A stretch of 14,889 nucleotides of DNA from Clostridia bacterium (GCA_017456685.1 JAFTIV010000007.1:1-14889), one strand, 5' to 3'. Positions 8,206 to 14,608 are shown, numbered from the stretch's first letter. The notes: generated by a model from the letters alone, not told the origin. Numbers and translations: made by a program.

Positions 8206-8947
8206 AAATTCTTCTTGCTCGCTCCTTAAGCTCATTTTCGTAATAGAAGTGTCCATAGTAGCCAAAGGTGGGCGCACATTTCTCGCACACAAAGGCATAA
8301 TAGCCATCTCTTTTTTCGTAATTTTCGATAAGCGCTCTTGATTTTTCAAGATAAGCCTGAATTTGTTCATCAGCCATCTCAATACCCTGCTCCAGCTCCT
8401 TAGCGCTTGCTATGTTTAGGTAGGTTATTGCAACCTCAAGCTCGCCATTTTCACAGCCCTGCATAACCGAGATTGCCCTTTCGTAGCACTCATATGCCTC
8501 GCTATACCTTTCAAGGTCCACAAGGGCGAGCGCCATATTGTTATAGAGCCCACCGAGGCGTCTGTCGCCACTCTCGAGCTCTTTTTCGTAAATTTTTTGT
8601 GCCTTTTCAAACACAGGTATGGCTTTTTCACTCATACCAAATGCCTTATATGCTGTGCCCGCATTTAAAAAGGTTGTAGCACCGCCAAGGTTATTTTCAG
8701 CGCCAAGCTCGGTCACCTTAGAGATAGCAAGGTCAACATAAAAAAGTGCTTTTTCCTTCTCTGCCTGCTTTCGGGTAAGCCCAATAAGCTCATTTAGCAA
8801 AAGAAGCTCTACCCTTCCGTCACCCTGCGCCCTTGACTCATCAAGCCAGTATAAAAGGTGCTTTTGTGCCGATATGTAGTCGTTTTTTGCAAAATGCTCG
8901 TCAAGGCGAGAGAGTATTCTGTCAATTGAAATTCGATTATCAGCCAT
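8192..8947 (-). CDS. Tetratricopeptide repeat protein
   Basis: A 251-residue, almost wholly helical cytoplasmic protein. Two clear TPR units are seen at about 88-121 (TFLNAGTAYKAFGMSEKAIPVFEKA) and 130-163 (LYNNMALALVDLERYSEAYECYERA), with weaker helical pairs before and after. Near the C-terminus are a CEKC pair (221-224) and an aromatic cluster FGYYGHFYYENEL, not typical of TPR proteins, which could bind metal or a partner. There is no signal peptide or enzyme motif. It begins 3 nt after the HAD gene, with GAGGGA upstream inside that gene's end, and its own end overlaps the DUF4037 start. The coupling suggests the two proteins form a complex, with the TPR as scaffold; this is inference. Its precise role is unknown. 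Confidence 0.85.
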   Translation of the reverse strand: MADNRISIDRILSRLDEHFAKNDYISAQKHLLYWLDESRAQGDGRVELLLLNELIGLTRKQAEKEKALFYVDLAISKVTELGAENNLGGATTFLNAGTAYKAFGMSEKAIPVFEKAQKIYEKELESGDRRLGGLYNNMALALVDLERYSEAYECYERAISVMQGCENGELEVAITYLNIASAKELEQGIEMADEQIQAYLEKSRALIENYEKRDGYYAFVCEKCAPTFGYYGHFYYENELKERARRIYEGN

Positions 8948-8950
8948 TTC

Positions 8951-9679
8951 TTAGTCCCTCAAAAGTGGCTCTATAATGCGTGGAAAATCTCTATAGTCGT
9001 CAATTGTAAGATAGTTGAAGTCCGCCTTGTAAACGCACTCATCATTTCCACCCGTGCCGTAATCGTCGCCTATATAAACGACCTCGTCGTGGCTTATGCC
9101 ATGCTCGGCGCAATAAAGCTCAAGCGCATAGCGCTTATTATATGGCTTTGGCGACATATCAAACGACGAGGAGCCACCGACAAAGACATTGTATGCCTCA
9201 AATGCGTCACACACCTCGTTGTAAATCGCTCTGCGCTTTTTTCTGTCGGGGTCAAAGGCGAGCTTGTCCGCTTGGATTGCCTTAGTGCCAAGAATTGCAA
9301 AGGTTATACAGCCCGAGGCGTGATACTCAACGCTGTCGCCCGAAAAGCTTGTAAAGCCGTATTTTTCTCTAAAATAGGTAACTTTTTTCTCAATCTCGTC
9401 GCGCTCAACCTCAAAGCGCAAATCGCGCCTTATATCGAGCTTTCCTGTTTCCTTATTGTAGGTTGCATACTGCAAGCCATAGTTGCCGATTATATCAATC
9501 GGGTATTTATTCATTTGATTAAAAATTCTGTTAACCTGTCCTGCTCCCACCATTAAAAGCTTGTATTTTTGAGAAAGGGCATTAAGCGCCACCCTGTGTG
9601 CCTCATCAAGCTGTTCCTTGTGCTGTGTGAGTGTTCCGTCAAGGTCCATTGCAATAAGCTTTATTTTAGTTATGTCCAT
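8951..9679 (-). CDS. HAD-IIB hydrolase resembling eukaryotic-type phosphomannomutase
   Basis: A 242-residue HAD protein. The catalytic loop is DLDGTLT (D12 nucleophile, D14 acid/base). MVGAG (43-47), NYGLQYA (66-72), SSFDMSPKPYNKRYAL (171-186) and IGDDYGTGGND (203-213) line up in order with the alpha-phosphomannomutase pattern (VGGS, ENGL, SFDVFPxGWDKRYCL, FGDxTxPGGND). Phosphomannomutases interconvert mannose-6-P and mannose-1-P. However, the cap region that in human PMM2 reads IEFRNGMLN..PIGR reads here VEYHASGCITFAILGTK, so the phosphate-binding arginines are not conserved at those points and a sugar-phosphate phosphatase is an alternative. The ATG at 9679, with GGGAG 7 nt upstream, is preferred over the TTG at 9685. 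It overlaps the GDPD gene end by 14 nt. Confidence 0.82.
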   Translation of the reverse strand: MDITKIKLIAMDLDGTLTQHKEQLDEAHRVALNALSQKYKLLMVGAGQVNRIFNQMNKYPIDIIGNYGLQYATYNKETGKLDIRRDLRFEVERDEIEKKVTYFREKYGFTSFSGDSVEYHASGCITFAILGTKAIQADKLAFDPDRKKRRAIYNEVCDAFEAYNVFVGGSSSFDMSPKPYNKRYALELYCAEHGISHDEVVYIGDDYGTGGNDECVYKADFNYLTIDDYRDFPRIIEPLLRD

Positions 9680-10433
9680 TTTCAAGCTCCCTTAGCTTTT
9701 CAATTATATCGCGTGGATTGTTTGTTGTAATAAGCCTTGCACCGTATTCAAGGCAGGTCTTAAGCTTTGATTTTTGAGTTATGCTCGCCCCTACCCAAGG
9801 CTCAATTCCGCGTGCAATAAGGTCGTCGTAAAGCGCCTTATTCTCGTTATCAAATATGCAAGCGCAATAAAGATATTCATCGGGGCTTATCGACACATTG
9901 CTAAGCTCATTGTAGGGATAAAAGCCGTGAAGCGCGTATCTTTTTCCGTGCCTCTTATACACATACTCAAGCACCCAAGCATCAAAGGAATTTATAAGGC
10001 ATCTGTCTGCCATTTTATATTCCTCTATTAGCTCAATTACCATATCTATACACTTAGCGCATCGAGATGCGTTTTGCTCGCTATAATATTCCTTAATTTC
10101 GATATTCAAGGTAAGAGCTGTGCCCGACACAAGCTCAAAAAGCTCTCTTAGTGTGGGAATTTGCTCATAGCACGCGCTATCGCCCGCATTCAAGGCGCGT
10201 ATTTGCTCAAATGTCATTTCAGCGACACGCCCCTTGCCGTTTGTTGTCCTGTTCACTGTATCGTCGTGAATTAAAACAAGAGCGCCATCAAGCGTTAAGC
10301 GAGCATCAGTTTCTATCATATCTGCGCCCGAGGCAATCGCACCACGAAACGCGCTCATTGTATTTTCATAATAGTTATAGCAGTCGCCCCTGTGTCCTGC
10401 AACAGCCATTTTTCCTTTTTTAGTAAAGCCCAT
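9666..10433 (-). CDS. Glycerophosphodiester phosphodiesterase (cytoplasmic, GDPD family)
   Basis: Predicted to hydrolyse a glycerophosphodiester to glycerol phosphate plus an alcohol. The 255 residues hold the full GDPD signature set: AGHRGD (12-17, catalytic H14), ENTMSAF (23-29), ETDARLTLDG (41-50, metal ligands E41 and D43), HDDTVNRTTNG (56-66, catalytic H56) and NIEIKE (110-115, metal ligand E112). There is no signal peptide, so it is a cytoplasmic UgpQ-like form rather than a secreted GlpQ type. AGGAG sits just upstream of the ATG, and the G1P dehydrogenase stop lies 1 nt before it. Neighbouring a sn-glycerol-1-phosphate dehydrogenase is notable because known GDPDs are usually described as releasing sn-glycerol-3-phosphate; stereospecificity cannot be judged here. 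Confidence 0.93.
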   Translation of the reverse strand: MGFTKKGKMAVAGHRGDCYNYYENTMSAFRGAIASGADMIETDARLTLDGALVLIHDDTVNRTTNGKGRVAEMTFEQIRALNAGDSACYEQIPTLRELFELVSGTALTLNIEIKEYYSEQNASRCAKCIDMVIELIEEYKMADRCLINSFDAWVLEYVYKRHGKRYALHGFYPYNELSNVSISPDEYLYCACIFDNENKALYDDLIARGIEPWVGASITQKSKLKTCLEYGARLITTNNPRDIIEKLRELENGHN

Positions 10434-10434
10434 A

Positions 10435-11691
10435 TTACTCTCCTAAATCGTAGTTAAGCCACAGAACTGTATATCTGTCCTTTAGGTCCTTTGCGTATTT
10501 TATCGCGCTTTTAATCTTTTCCTCGCCATAGGTGCTATAAAGCTCGCTCATATCAAGACCGACAAGCGAGAGCATTTTTTCAATCTCGCACGCACTTGGC
10601 ATTTCGGCAAGAATTTGGCGAATTTCCTCTTCCTTTTCCTTGTATATGGAAAGCCTATCTCTTGTATATGTGCCAAGCCTTTGTTGAAGGGCGACACAGC
10701 CATTTGCAACAGAGCCATAATTTCTTTCCATTGCCAAGAGATACTCGTCTCTATTTTCCCTATACTGGGTGTCGGGAAGCGACCTTTTAAGAAGCGCCTC
10801 TCTTATCTCAGCGGTTATAACAGTTGAGTACGCGACATCTATTCCGTGTGGAAGGTAGCTCTTGCCCCTTACTATTCCTGTAATCTCAAAATAGTGCGAT
10901 AGATGATGCTCACTACCTGAGGCGGGGCGAGAGGTTGTCGCAAAGCTCATCATAACTCCAACAACCACAAGAGCCTCGGTTAGCGCTCTTATGCTTTTCT
11001 CCTCTCTTTTAAGAAGCCCGCTTGCGGTCTGTAGTGTTTTATCTATCATAGCAAGGGTTGTGTCATATATGTACTGACAAAAATACTCGCCATTTACCGC
11101 CCTTGAAAGCTTCCAATCGTTAAGCGCGGAATACTTGCCGATAATATCGCCATAGCCTGCCCTTATCATATCCATAGGCGCGTTTTTTAAAACCTCTGTG
11201 TCTGCAACTATTGCAAGAGGTAAGCCCGCCGGGACAGTTTCCTTCATTCCCTTTAAAATCATTGCAGCGCCTGTCGATGCGTAGCCATCCATAGAGGGCG
11301 CGGTTGCAACGATTATGTATGGCTTGCACGAGAATTTTGACACATACTTACAAAGGTCCTGTATAACTCCCGAGCCGATGCCGACAATAAGCTCAATTTC
11401 GTCCATTTTGCCATTTACTGCATCAATTGCGCGCTCGTCAGGAATAAGAATTGCTCTGCCTGTAAAAATCACACGCGCGTGTACCTTGTCGCCTATCTCG
11501 CGCTCTACTCTATCTCCTGACGCGCCATAGGTGTTTTCGTCTGCTACTATGAGTATTTTATTGTATTTAGCGCAAAGCTCGCCAAGGTGGCGTGTAGCTC
11601 CGCTCTCTACAAAAACACTCTCAATCGGGCACTCGTGCAGTTTTCCGCACGCCTCACATTTTACGCCCTTTAAAATTTCATTTATATTCAT
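10435..11691 (-). CDS. egsA: sn-Glycerol-1-phosphate dehydrogenase (EgsA/AraM family)
   Basis: Predicted to interconvert dihydroxyacetone phosphate and sn-glycerol-1-phosphate with NAD(P)H, a metal-dependent enzyme of the iron-type alcohol dehydrogenase/dehydroquinate synthase fold. The 418 residues show the Cys motif CEACGKLHEC (12-21) seen at the start of AraM-like proteins, nucleotide-binding GIGSGVIQDLCKY (104-116), TAPSMDGYAS (130-139), GYGDIIGKYSALNDW (179-193; D182 likely metal ligand), SGSEHHLSHYFE (258-269; H262 or H263 likely ligand) and LPHG (280-283; H282 likely ligand). It is closest in style to Bacillus AraM, longer than archaeal EgsA. First gene of the operon: GAGG lies 7 nt before the ATG, and the promoter is about 30 nt further upstream. 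No downstream prenyl transferase for G1P ether lipids is in the window, so the enzyme may serve glycerophosphate salvage. Confidence 0.92.
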   Translation of the reverse strand: MNINEILKGVKCEACGKLHECPIESVFVESGATRHLGELCAKYNKILIVADENTYGASGDRVEREIGDKVHARVIFTGRAILIPDERAIDAVNGKMDEIELIVGIGSGVIQDLCKYVSKFSCKPYIIVATAPSMDGYASTGAAMILKGMKETVPAGLPLAIVADTEVLKNAPMDMIRAGYGDIIGKYSALNDWKLSRAVNGEYFCQYIYDTTLAMIDKTLQTASGLLKREEKSIRALTEALVVVGVMMSFATTSRPASGSEHHLSHYFEITGIVRGKSYLPHGIDVAYSTVITAEIREALLKRSLPDTQYRENRDEYLLAMERNYGSVANGCVALQQRLGTYTRDRLSIYKEKEEEIRQILAEMPSACEIEKMLSLVGLDMSELYSTYGEEKIKSAIKYAKDLKDRYTVLWLNYDLGE

Positions 11692-11721
11692 AAGCCAACC
11701 TCGCCTTTAGTTCTTTATAAT

Positions 11722-11750
11722 ATTATAACAAATGTTAAAATCCATTTCAA
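11722..11750 (-). promoter_or_regulatory. Near-consensus promoter of the six-gene operon
   Basis: Minus strand: TTGAAA (11750-11745), 17-nt spacer, TATAAT (11727-11722), about 30 nt before the first start codon. It is the only strong promoter seen upstream of the six packed genes. No operator or riboswitch is recognisable beside it. Confidence 0.85.
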
Positions 11751-11774
11751 GGCATTTGTGCGAACATATTTAAA

Positions 11775-11780
11775 TATAAT
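11775..11780 (+). promoter_or_regulatory. Possible -10 element for the DUF6512 gene
   Basis: TATAAT lies 26 nt upstream of the plus-strand start in the divergent spacer. No good -35 hexamer is found at 16-18 nt spacing, so this is a weak call. Confidence 0.35.
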
Positions 11781-11806
11781 AAATAAAAAAGGCTTTGAGG
11801 TAAGAT

Positions 11807-12328
11807 ATGAAAAAATCAATCAATTTATGGTCACTTATGGGCTTTGCGGTAACCTCGTTTGGCGGAACACTATTGCACTTTCTTTACGACTGGACAAACA
11901 AAAGCGTGCTTGTTGCTCCGTTCTCAGGTGTGAATGAATCAACCTGGGAGCATATGAAGCTTTTGTTTTTCCCTATGCTTTTGTTTGCGCTTGTGCAAGG
12001 CATTCATTTTAAGGATTTTGAGGGCTTTTGGTGCATCAAGCTACGAGGCACACTTCTTGGGCTCATTTTAATTCCTGTCATCTTTTACACCTACAATGGC
12101 ATAATCGGCACATCTCCCGACTGGATTAACATAGCAATTTTCTTTATCAGCGCGTTTTTTGCCTACCTATATGAAGCGCGCCTTTTCAAGAGCGAAACAA
12201 AATGCGCCCTTCCTGCGCTTGCCCTCGCTATGCTTTTTGCAATCGCTACTCTTTTTGTGGTATTCACCTTTCTGCCACCTCAGCTCGCGATTTTCAAGGA
12301 CCCTGTGTTTGGTACATATGGAATATAA
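11807..12328 (+). CDS. DUF6512 family integral membrane protein
   Basis: A 173-residue hydrophobic protein with about five predicted membrane helices, roughly 9-27, 52-67, 80-98, 107-124 and 135-154. Conserved-looking features are GTLLHFLYDW (20-29) and NESTWEHMKLLFFP (43-56), which I associate with the uncharacterised DUF6512 family of Firmicutes; polar residues in these loops (H24, D28, E44, W47, E48, H49) might line a site. No function is known to me. The start is preceded by TGAGG with 6 nt spacing. It is transcribed divergently from the six-gene operon and ends 1 nt before a bidirectional terminator, so it stands alone. Any link with the operon across the shared spacer is unproven. Confidence 0.82.
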   Translation: MKKSINLWSLMGFAVTSFGGTLLHFLYDWTNKSVLVAPFSGVNESTWEHMKLLFFPMLLFALVQGIHFKDFEGFWCIKLRGTLLGLILIPVIFYTYNGIIGTSPDWINIAIFFISAFFAYLYEARLFKSETKCALPALALAMLFAIATLFVVFTFLPPQLAIFKDPVFGTYGI

Positions 12329-12329
12329 T

Positions 12330-12362
12330 AAAAAGGACAGAGATTTTTTCTCTGTCCTTTTT
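12330..12362. terminator. Bidirectional terminator between convergent genes
   Basis: A perfect 14-bp stem, AAAAAGGACAGAGA with TCTCTGTCCTTTTT, around a five-T loop. T runs on each strand serve the DUF6512 gene (plus) and the XRE gene (minus). Confidence 0.9.
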
Positions 12363-12387
12363 GGTTGCCAAGCATGGCATCTGTCAA

Positions 12388-12600
12388 TTATTTATACCTT
12401 TTTGGATTATCGGTTTCTCCAAGCAAATAATCTATACTCGTATTGTAAAATCTCGCCAGCTTAATCAAAATAGCAGTAGGAATATCGTTTTCCCCCGTTT
12501 CGTACTTGGAATATCCCGTTTGAGACATACCAAGAATTTTCGCAATTTGCGTTTGATTAAGGTCGTTGTCCTCCCTTAAATCCCTAATTCGATTAAACAT
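12388..12600 (-). CDS. Small XRE-family helix-turn-helix regulator
   Basis: A 70-residue protein consisting of one Cro/C1-type HTH domain: FNRIRDLREDNDLNQTQIAKILGMSQTGYSKYETGENDIP, with the second helix at about 17-25 and the recognition helix near 27-34, followed by LIKLARFYNTSIDYLLGET, the usual end of the domain. It has no extra sensor or dimerisation domain. An upstream ATG at 12606 is rejected because GGAG would be 1 nt from it; the ATG at 12600 has 7-nt spacing. It is divergent from the lipoprotein gene, and two inverted repeats in the shared spacer are good candidate operators, suggesting a repressor controlling itself and the lipoprotein unit. The target assignment is inference. Confidence 0.92.
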   Translation of the reverse strand: MFNRIRDLREDNDLNQTQIAKILGMSQTGYSKYETGENDIPTAILIKLARFYNTSIDYLLGETDNPKRYK

Positions 12601-12621
12601 AACCATTCTCCTTTTTTTACA

Positions 12622-12650
12622 ATTATAATTTAACCTGTTTTAGGGTATTG
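12622..12650 (-). promoter_or_regulatory. Possible promoter of the XRE gene
   Basis: Minus strand: TATAAT (12627-12622), 17 nt after a poor -35 (CAATAC at 12650-12645). O1 lies within this promoter and would block it if occupied. Confidence 0.45.
12632..12646. promoter_or_regulatory. Operator-like half-conserved repeat O1
   Basis: AACCTG-TTT-TAGGGT: the left arm is identical to O2 and the right arm matches the expected CAGGTT at four of six bases. Its centre is 25 bp from that of O2, so the two sites lie roughly on one face of the helix, if B-form spacing holds. Confidence 0.55.
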
Positions 12651-12676
12651 ACTTTTAACCTGAAACAGGTTATAAT
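12648..12676 (+). promoter_or_regulatory. Strong promoter of the lipoprotein unit
   Basis: TTGACT (12648-12653), 17-nt spacer, TATAAT (12671-12676). The spacer contains nearly all of operator O2, so repressor binding there should compete with RNA polymerase. A leader of about 55-60 nt precedes the gene. Confidence 0.85.
12657..12671. promoter_or_regulatory. Operator-like palindrome O2
   Basis: Perfect inverted repeat AACCTG-AAA-CAGGTT between the -35 and -10 of the lipoprotein promoter. Size and position are typical of XRE operators, and the adjacent XRE gene is the likely binder. Confidence 0.7.
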
Positions 12677-12741
12677 ATTATTGCAATAATATCTAAAGCC
12701 CATACAAAAATGCAAAATTTATATGTTTTAAGGAGAAAACT

Positions 12742-13134
12742 ATGAAAAAATTACTTTTACTTGCTTTGGCAATCTGCCTTTGCTTTTCAGCTGTAGCCTG
12801 CGATGACGACTCGTCGTCCTCAAGTGTTCCTTCATCAAGTAGCACAATAACCTACGATTATTATGACGGAACAACTGTAAGAACCTTTACAGATGTTACA
12901 GGAAGACCCGTAATCAAAGAGGGCTCAGCTATGATTATTTATGATCTTGGCGAGGACGAGGATATCGCGCTTTCTTATGTTACCTCATACTATGGCTATC
13001 TTAAAGGCATAGGAATGGATGAATATATAGGAACAGGCTACAGACAATACACAAACGATGAGTGCTCAATAAAAATCCTTGGCGGAACCTACGAGGGTGA
13101 TTATTGCGCAACCATCTCTGTAACGGTGAAATAA
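12742..13134 (+). CDS. Small secreted lipoprotein of unknown function
   Basis: 130 residues. The start MKKLLLLALAICLCFSAVAC is a lipoprotein signal: charged KK, hydrophobic core, and an AVAC lipobox with C20 as the predicted lipidated residue. After it comes a flexible DDDSSSSSVPSSSS linker, then a small domain of about 95 residues rich in Tyr, Gly and Asp (TYDYYDGTTV, SYVTSYYGYLKGIGMDEYIGTGY), with two late cysteines (C88, C102) that could pair. I do not recognise a family. AAGGAG sits 6 nt before the ATG. It is under the strong promoter with operator O2, so it is expected to be repressed by the XRE protein. The downstream membrane protein starts 1 nt after its stop. Envelope sensing, inhibition or protection are all possible. 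Confidence 0.85.
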   Translation: MKKLLLLALAICLCFSAVACDDDSSSSSVPSSSSTITYDYYDGTTVRTFTDVTGRPVIKEGSAMIIYDLGEDEDIALSYVTSYYGYLKGIGMDEYIGTGYRQYTNDECSIKILGGTYEGDYCATISVTVK

Positions 13135-13135
13135 T

Positions 13136-13570
13136 ATGACAAATCAGGTCAAGCAAGCTGTAAAGGGATTTATTATCACCTTTAACTTAGCGGTTATCAT
13201 TATGTCACTTTTGCCTATGGTTTGGGGTATTGATTGTTATTATGTAAACCCTTTTTATAATAATGGCAGTGATATATATTGTGCAAGATTCACCTTTCTT
13301 TCTGGACTTGATTCCTTGCATTTAGTGTTAGCCTATGCGATTGTCGTTTTATCAGTTGCTTCGTTAGTTCTCATAATTACCAATTTCGAAAAAATAGAGC
13401 TTTGCCTCTCGGGTGTAAGAGCCGTTTTTATGATAATTTATGCTATAATGGCAATGACGACAAGCGCTTCAATATATGAATTTGGAATTGCTCACATTTG
13501 TGTGACAATTGCCTCATTTCTGCTTTCGCTTGGTTGGTTCTTGTATAGCAAATACAAGCTCAGCCATTAG
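13136..13570 (+). CDS. Small four-helix membrane protein, function unknown
   Basis: 144 residues with about four membrane helices, near 11-30, 61-82, 94-113 and 117-137. The loop between helices 1 and 2 (GIDCYYVNPFYNNGSDIYCA) carries two cysteines and many aromatic residues and is probably outside the cell. The C-terminus is short and basic (SKYKLSH). I recognise no family. The ATG begins 1 nt after the lipoprotein stop, and a weak GGTGA lies inside that gene's end, so translation is likely coupled. The pair is therefore one unit under the XRE-controlled promoter, closed by the terminator at 13594-13619. The membrane protein and lipoprotein may act together, but this rests only on position. 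Confidence 0.78.
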   Translation: MTNQVKQAVKGFIITFNLAVIIMSLLPMVWGIDCYYVNPFYNNGSDIYCARFTFLSGLDSLHLVLAYAIVVLSVASLVLIITNFEKIELCLSGVRAVFMIIYAIMAMTTSASIYEFGIAHICVTIASFLLSLGWFLYSKYKLSH

Positions 13571-13593
13571 ACATTTTGATATTATTGCATAAA

Positions 13594-13619
13594 AAAACCG
13601 ACCATTCTTGGTCGGTTTT
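13594..13619. terminator. Bidirectional terminator between convergent genes
   Basis: An 11-bp perfect stem, AAAACCGACCA with TGGTCGGTTTT, and a TTCT loop, between the membrane protein gene (plus) and the HAD gene (minus). Seven A on the left and four T on the right make it usable from both sides. Confidence 0.88.
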
Positions 13620-13639
13620 CTCTATTCTAACAGAGAGGA

Positions 13640-14533
13640 TTATTCTTTAGGATTTTGCGCCTTTCTTTTCATTGCGTAGTGGGCGCTCTCAAGTCGCTCA
13701 TTTGCACTCGTGCGCTCTATTATTTCCTTGACGAGCAAATCAAGCTCGCCACCCTCGGTGTAATCGGCGGGAGCAAAATATTTTATACGGTTATCTCTTA
13801 TCATTTTATGGACCTTGCCCATTTCGCCCGTGTCGGGATTATAAACGCCTATTGAGTGTCCACCATAGGTGTTCACAAGCTTCATACAGGGAATGTCCGT
13901 GTCGCTATCTCCTATGTAAACCATATTCCTAAAGGGAACTCTTATCTCGTCGGGCGAGAAATAATCGTTTACACCTGGGTCATTAACCTCTAAAACTCCC
14001 TTTGAAATTCTAAAAAGATATTGGGTTTTGTTTGTGTAGTTTATGATTTGTGCGGGCCATTTTGCAACGCCCTTTTCGTTGTAATAAAACGAGCTTGCGT
14101 ATATTTTCTCAAACGCGCCGTCCTTTGCCATTTTTGTTCCCTCAATCATCTCCTTAAGACCCGAGGAAATTATATAATGCTCAACGATTACGCCCCTTTG
14201 CTTGCCATACTCGCGAATTCTCTCGAACCAGCTATCAACGCCCTTAAAGAGTGCCACGCGCGAGCCGTAGTCTGCAAGAGCCCTTTTAGTGAAAACAAGG
14301 TTTCCCTCTGCCTCCATTACCATTTTGAGCATATATGCGGAGTTTTGGTCCATCTCGTTTTTCTCAGCAAGAACATTTGTTTCCGCCCAAAACTGCTTAA
14401 CATCATAGCCGACGGACTGAATGTAGCCCTGCGCCTGCATATCGTCAGGCGAGAGAGTTTTATCAAAATCGTAGCAAATAGCAAGCACAGGAAGCTCTTC
14501 CTTTTGCTTTCTTTTAAAAATAGTTTCTGCCAT
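13640..14533 (-). CDS. HAD-superfamily phosphatase (phosphoserine-phosphatase-like)
   Basis: 297 residues. HAD motif I is DFDKTLS (D22 nucleophile, D24 acid/base), motif II is the ISS in YIISSGLKEM (about 122-124), the motif III lysine may be in the stretch NYTNKTQYLFRISKG (about 165-179), and motif IV is YIGDSDTDIP (206-215). A large helical cap (about 30-115) follows motif I, as in phosphoserine phosphatase-type enzymes; the substrate is unknown. A basic, Arg/Lys-rich tail (RTSANERLESAHYAMKRKAQ) is unusual and could be an attached helix. The start at 14533 has GGAG 6 nt upstream; a TTG at 14572 lies downstream of the promoter but has no ribosome site. It is monocistronic under its own promoter. 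It is not the same subgroup as the PMM-like HAD protein of the operon. Confidence 0.88.
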   Translation of the reverse strand: MAETIFKRKQKEELPVLAICYDFDKTLSPDDMQAQGYIQSVGYDVKQFWAETNVLAEKNEMDQNSAYMLKMVMEAEGNLVFTKRALADYGSRVALFKGVDSWFERIREYGKQRGVIVEHYIISSGLKEMIEGTKMAKDGAFEKIYASSFYYNEKGVAKWPAQIINYTNKTQYLFRISKGVLEVNDPGVNDYFSPDEIRVPFRNMVYIGDSDTDIPCMKLVNTYGGHSIGVYNPDTGEMGKVHKMIRDNRIKYFAPADYTEGGELDLLVKEIIERTSANERLESAHYAMKRKAQNPKE

Positions 14534-14562
14534 AGCAATCTCCAAATTGAATTCTTTATTAT

Positions 14563-14591
14563 ATTGTAGCATATATTTCTAATTATTTCAA
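14563..14591 (-). promoter_or_regulatory. Sigma-A type promoter of the HAD phosphatase gene
   Basis: Minus strand: TTGAAA (14591-14586), 17-nt spacer, TACAAT (14568-14563), about 30 nt upstream of the start. The hairpin array begins 17 bp upstream of the -35. Confidence 0.82.
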
Positions 14592-14608
14592 CAAAAATCC
14601 CGACCAAA

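Noticed and set aside
8206..8382. 59-codon N-terminal extension of the DUF4037 protein
   Set aside because: It lies wholly inside the TPR gene in another frame, has no ribosome site and is not homologous-looking.
14021..14569. 182-codon plus-strand open frame antisense to the HAD phosphatase
   Set aside because: It lies entirely opposite a gene with clear HAD motifs and covers that gene's promoter; no ribosome site.
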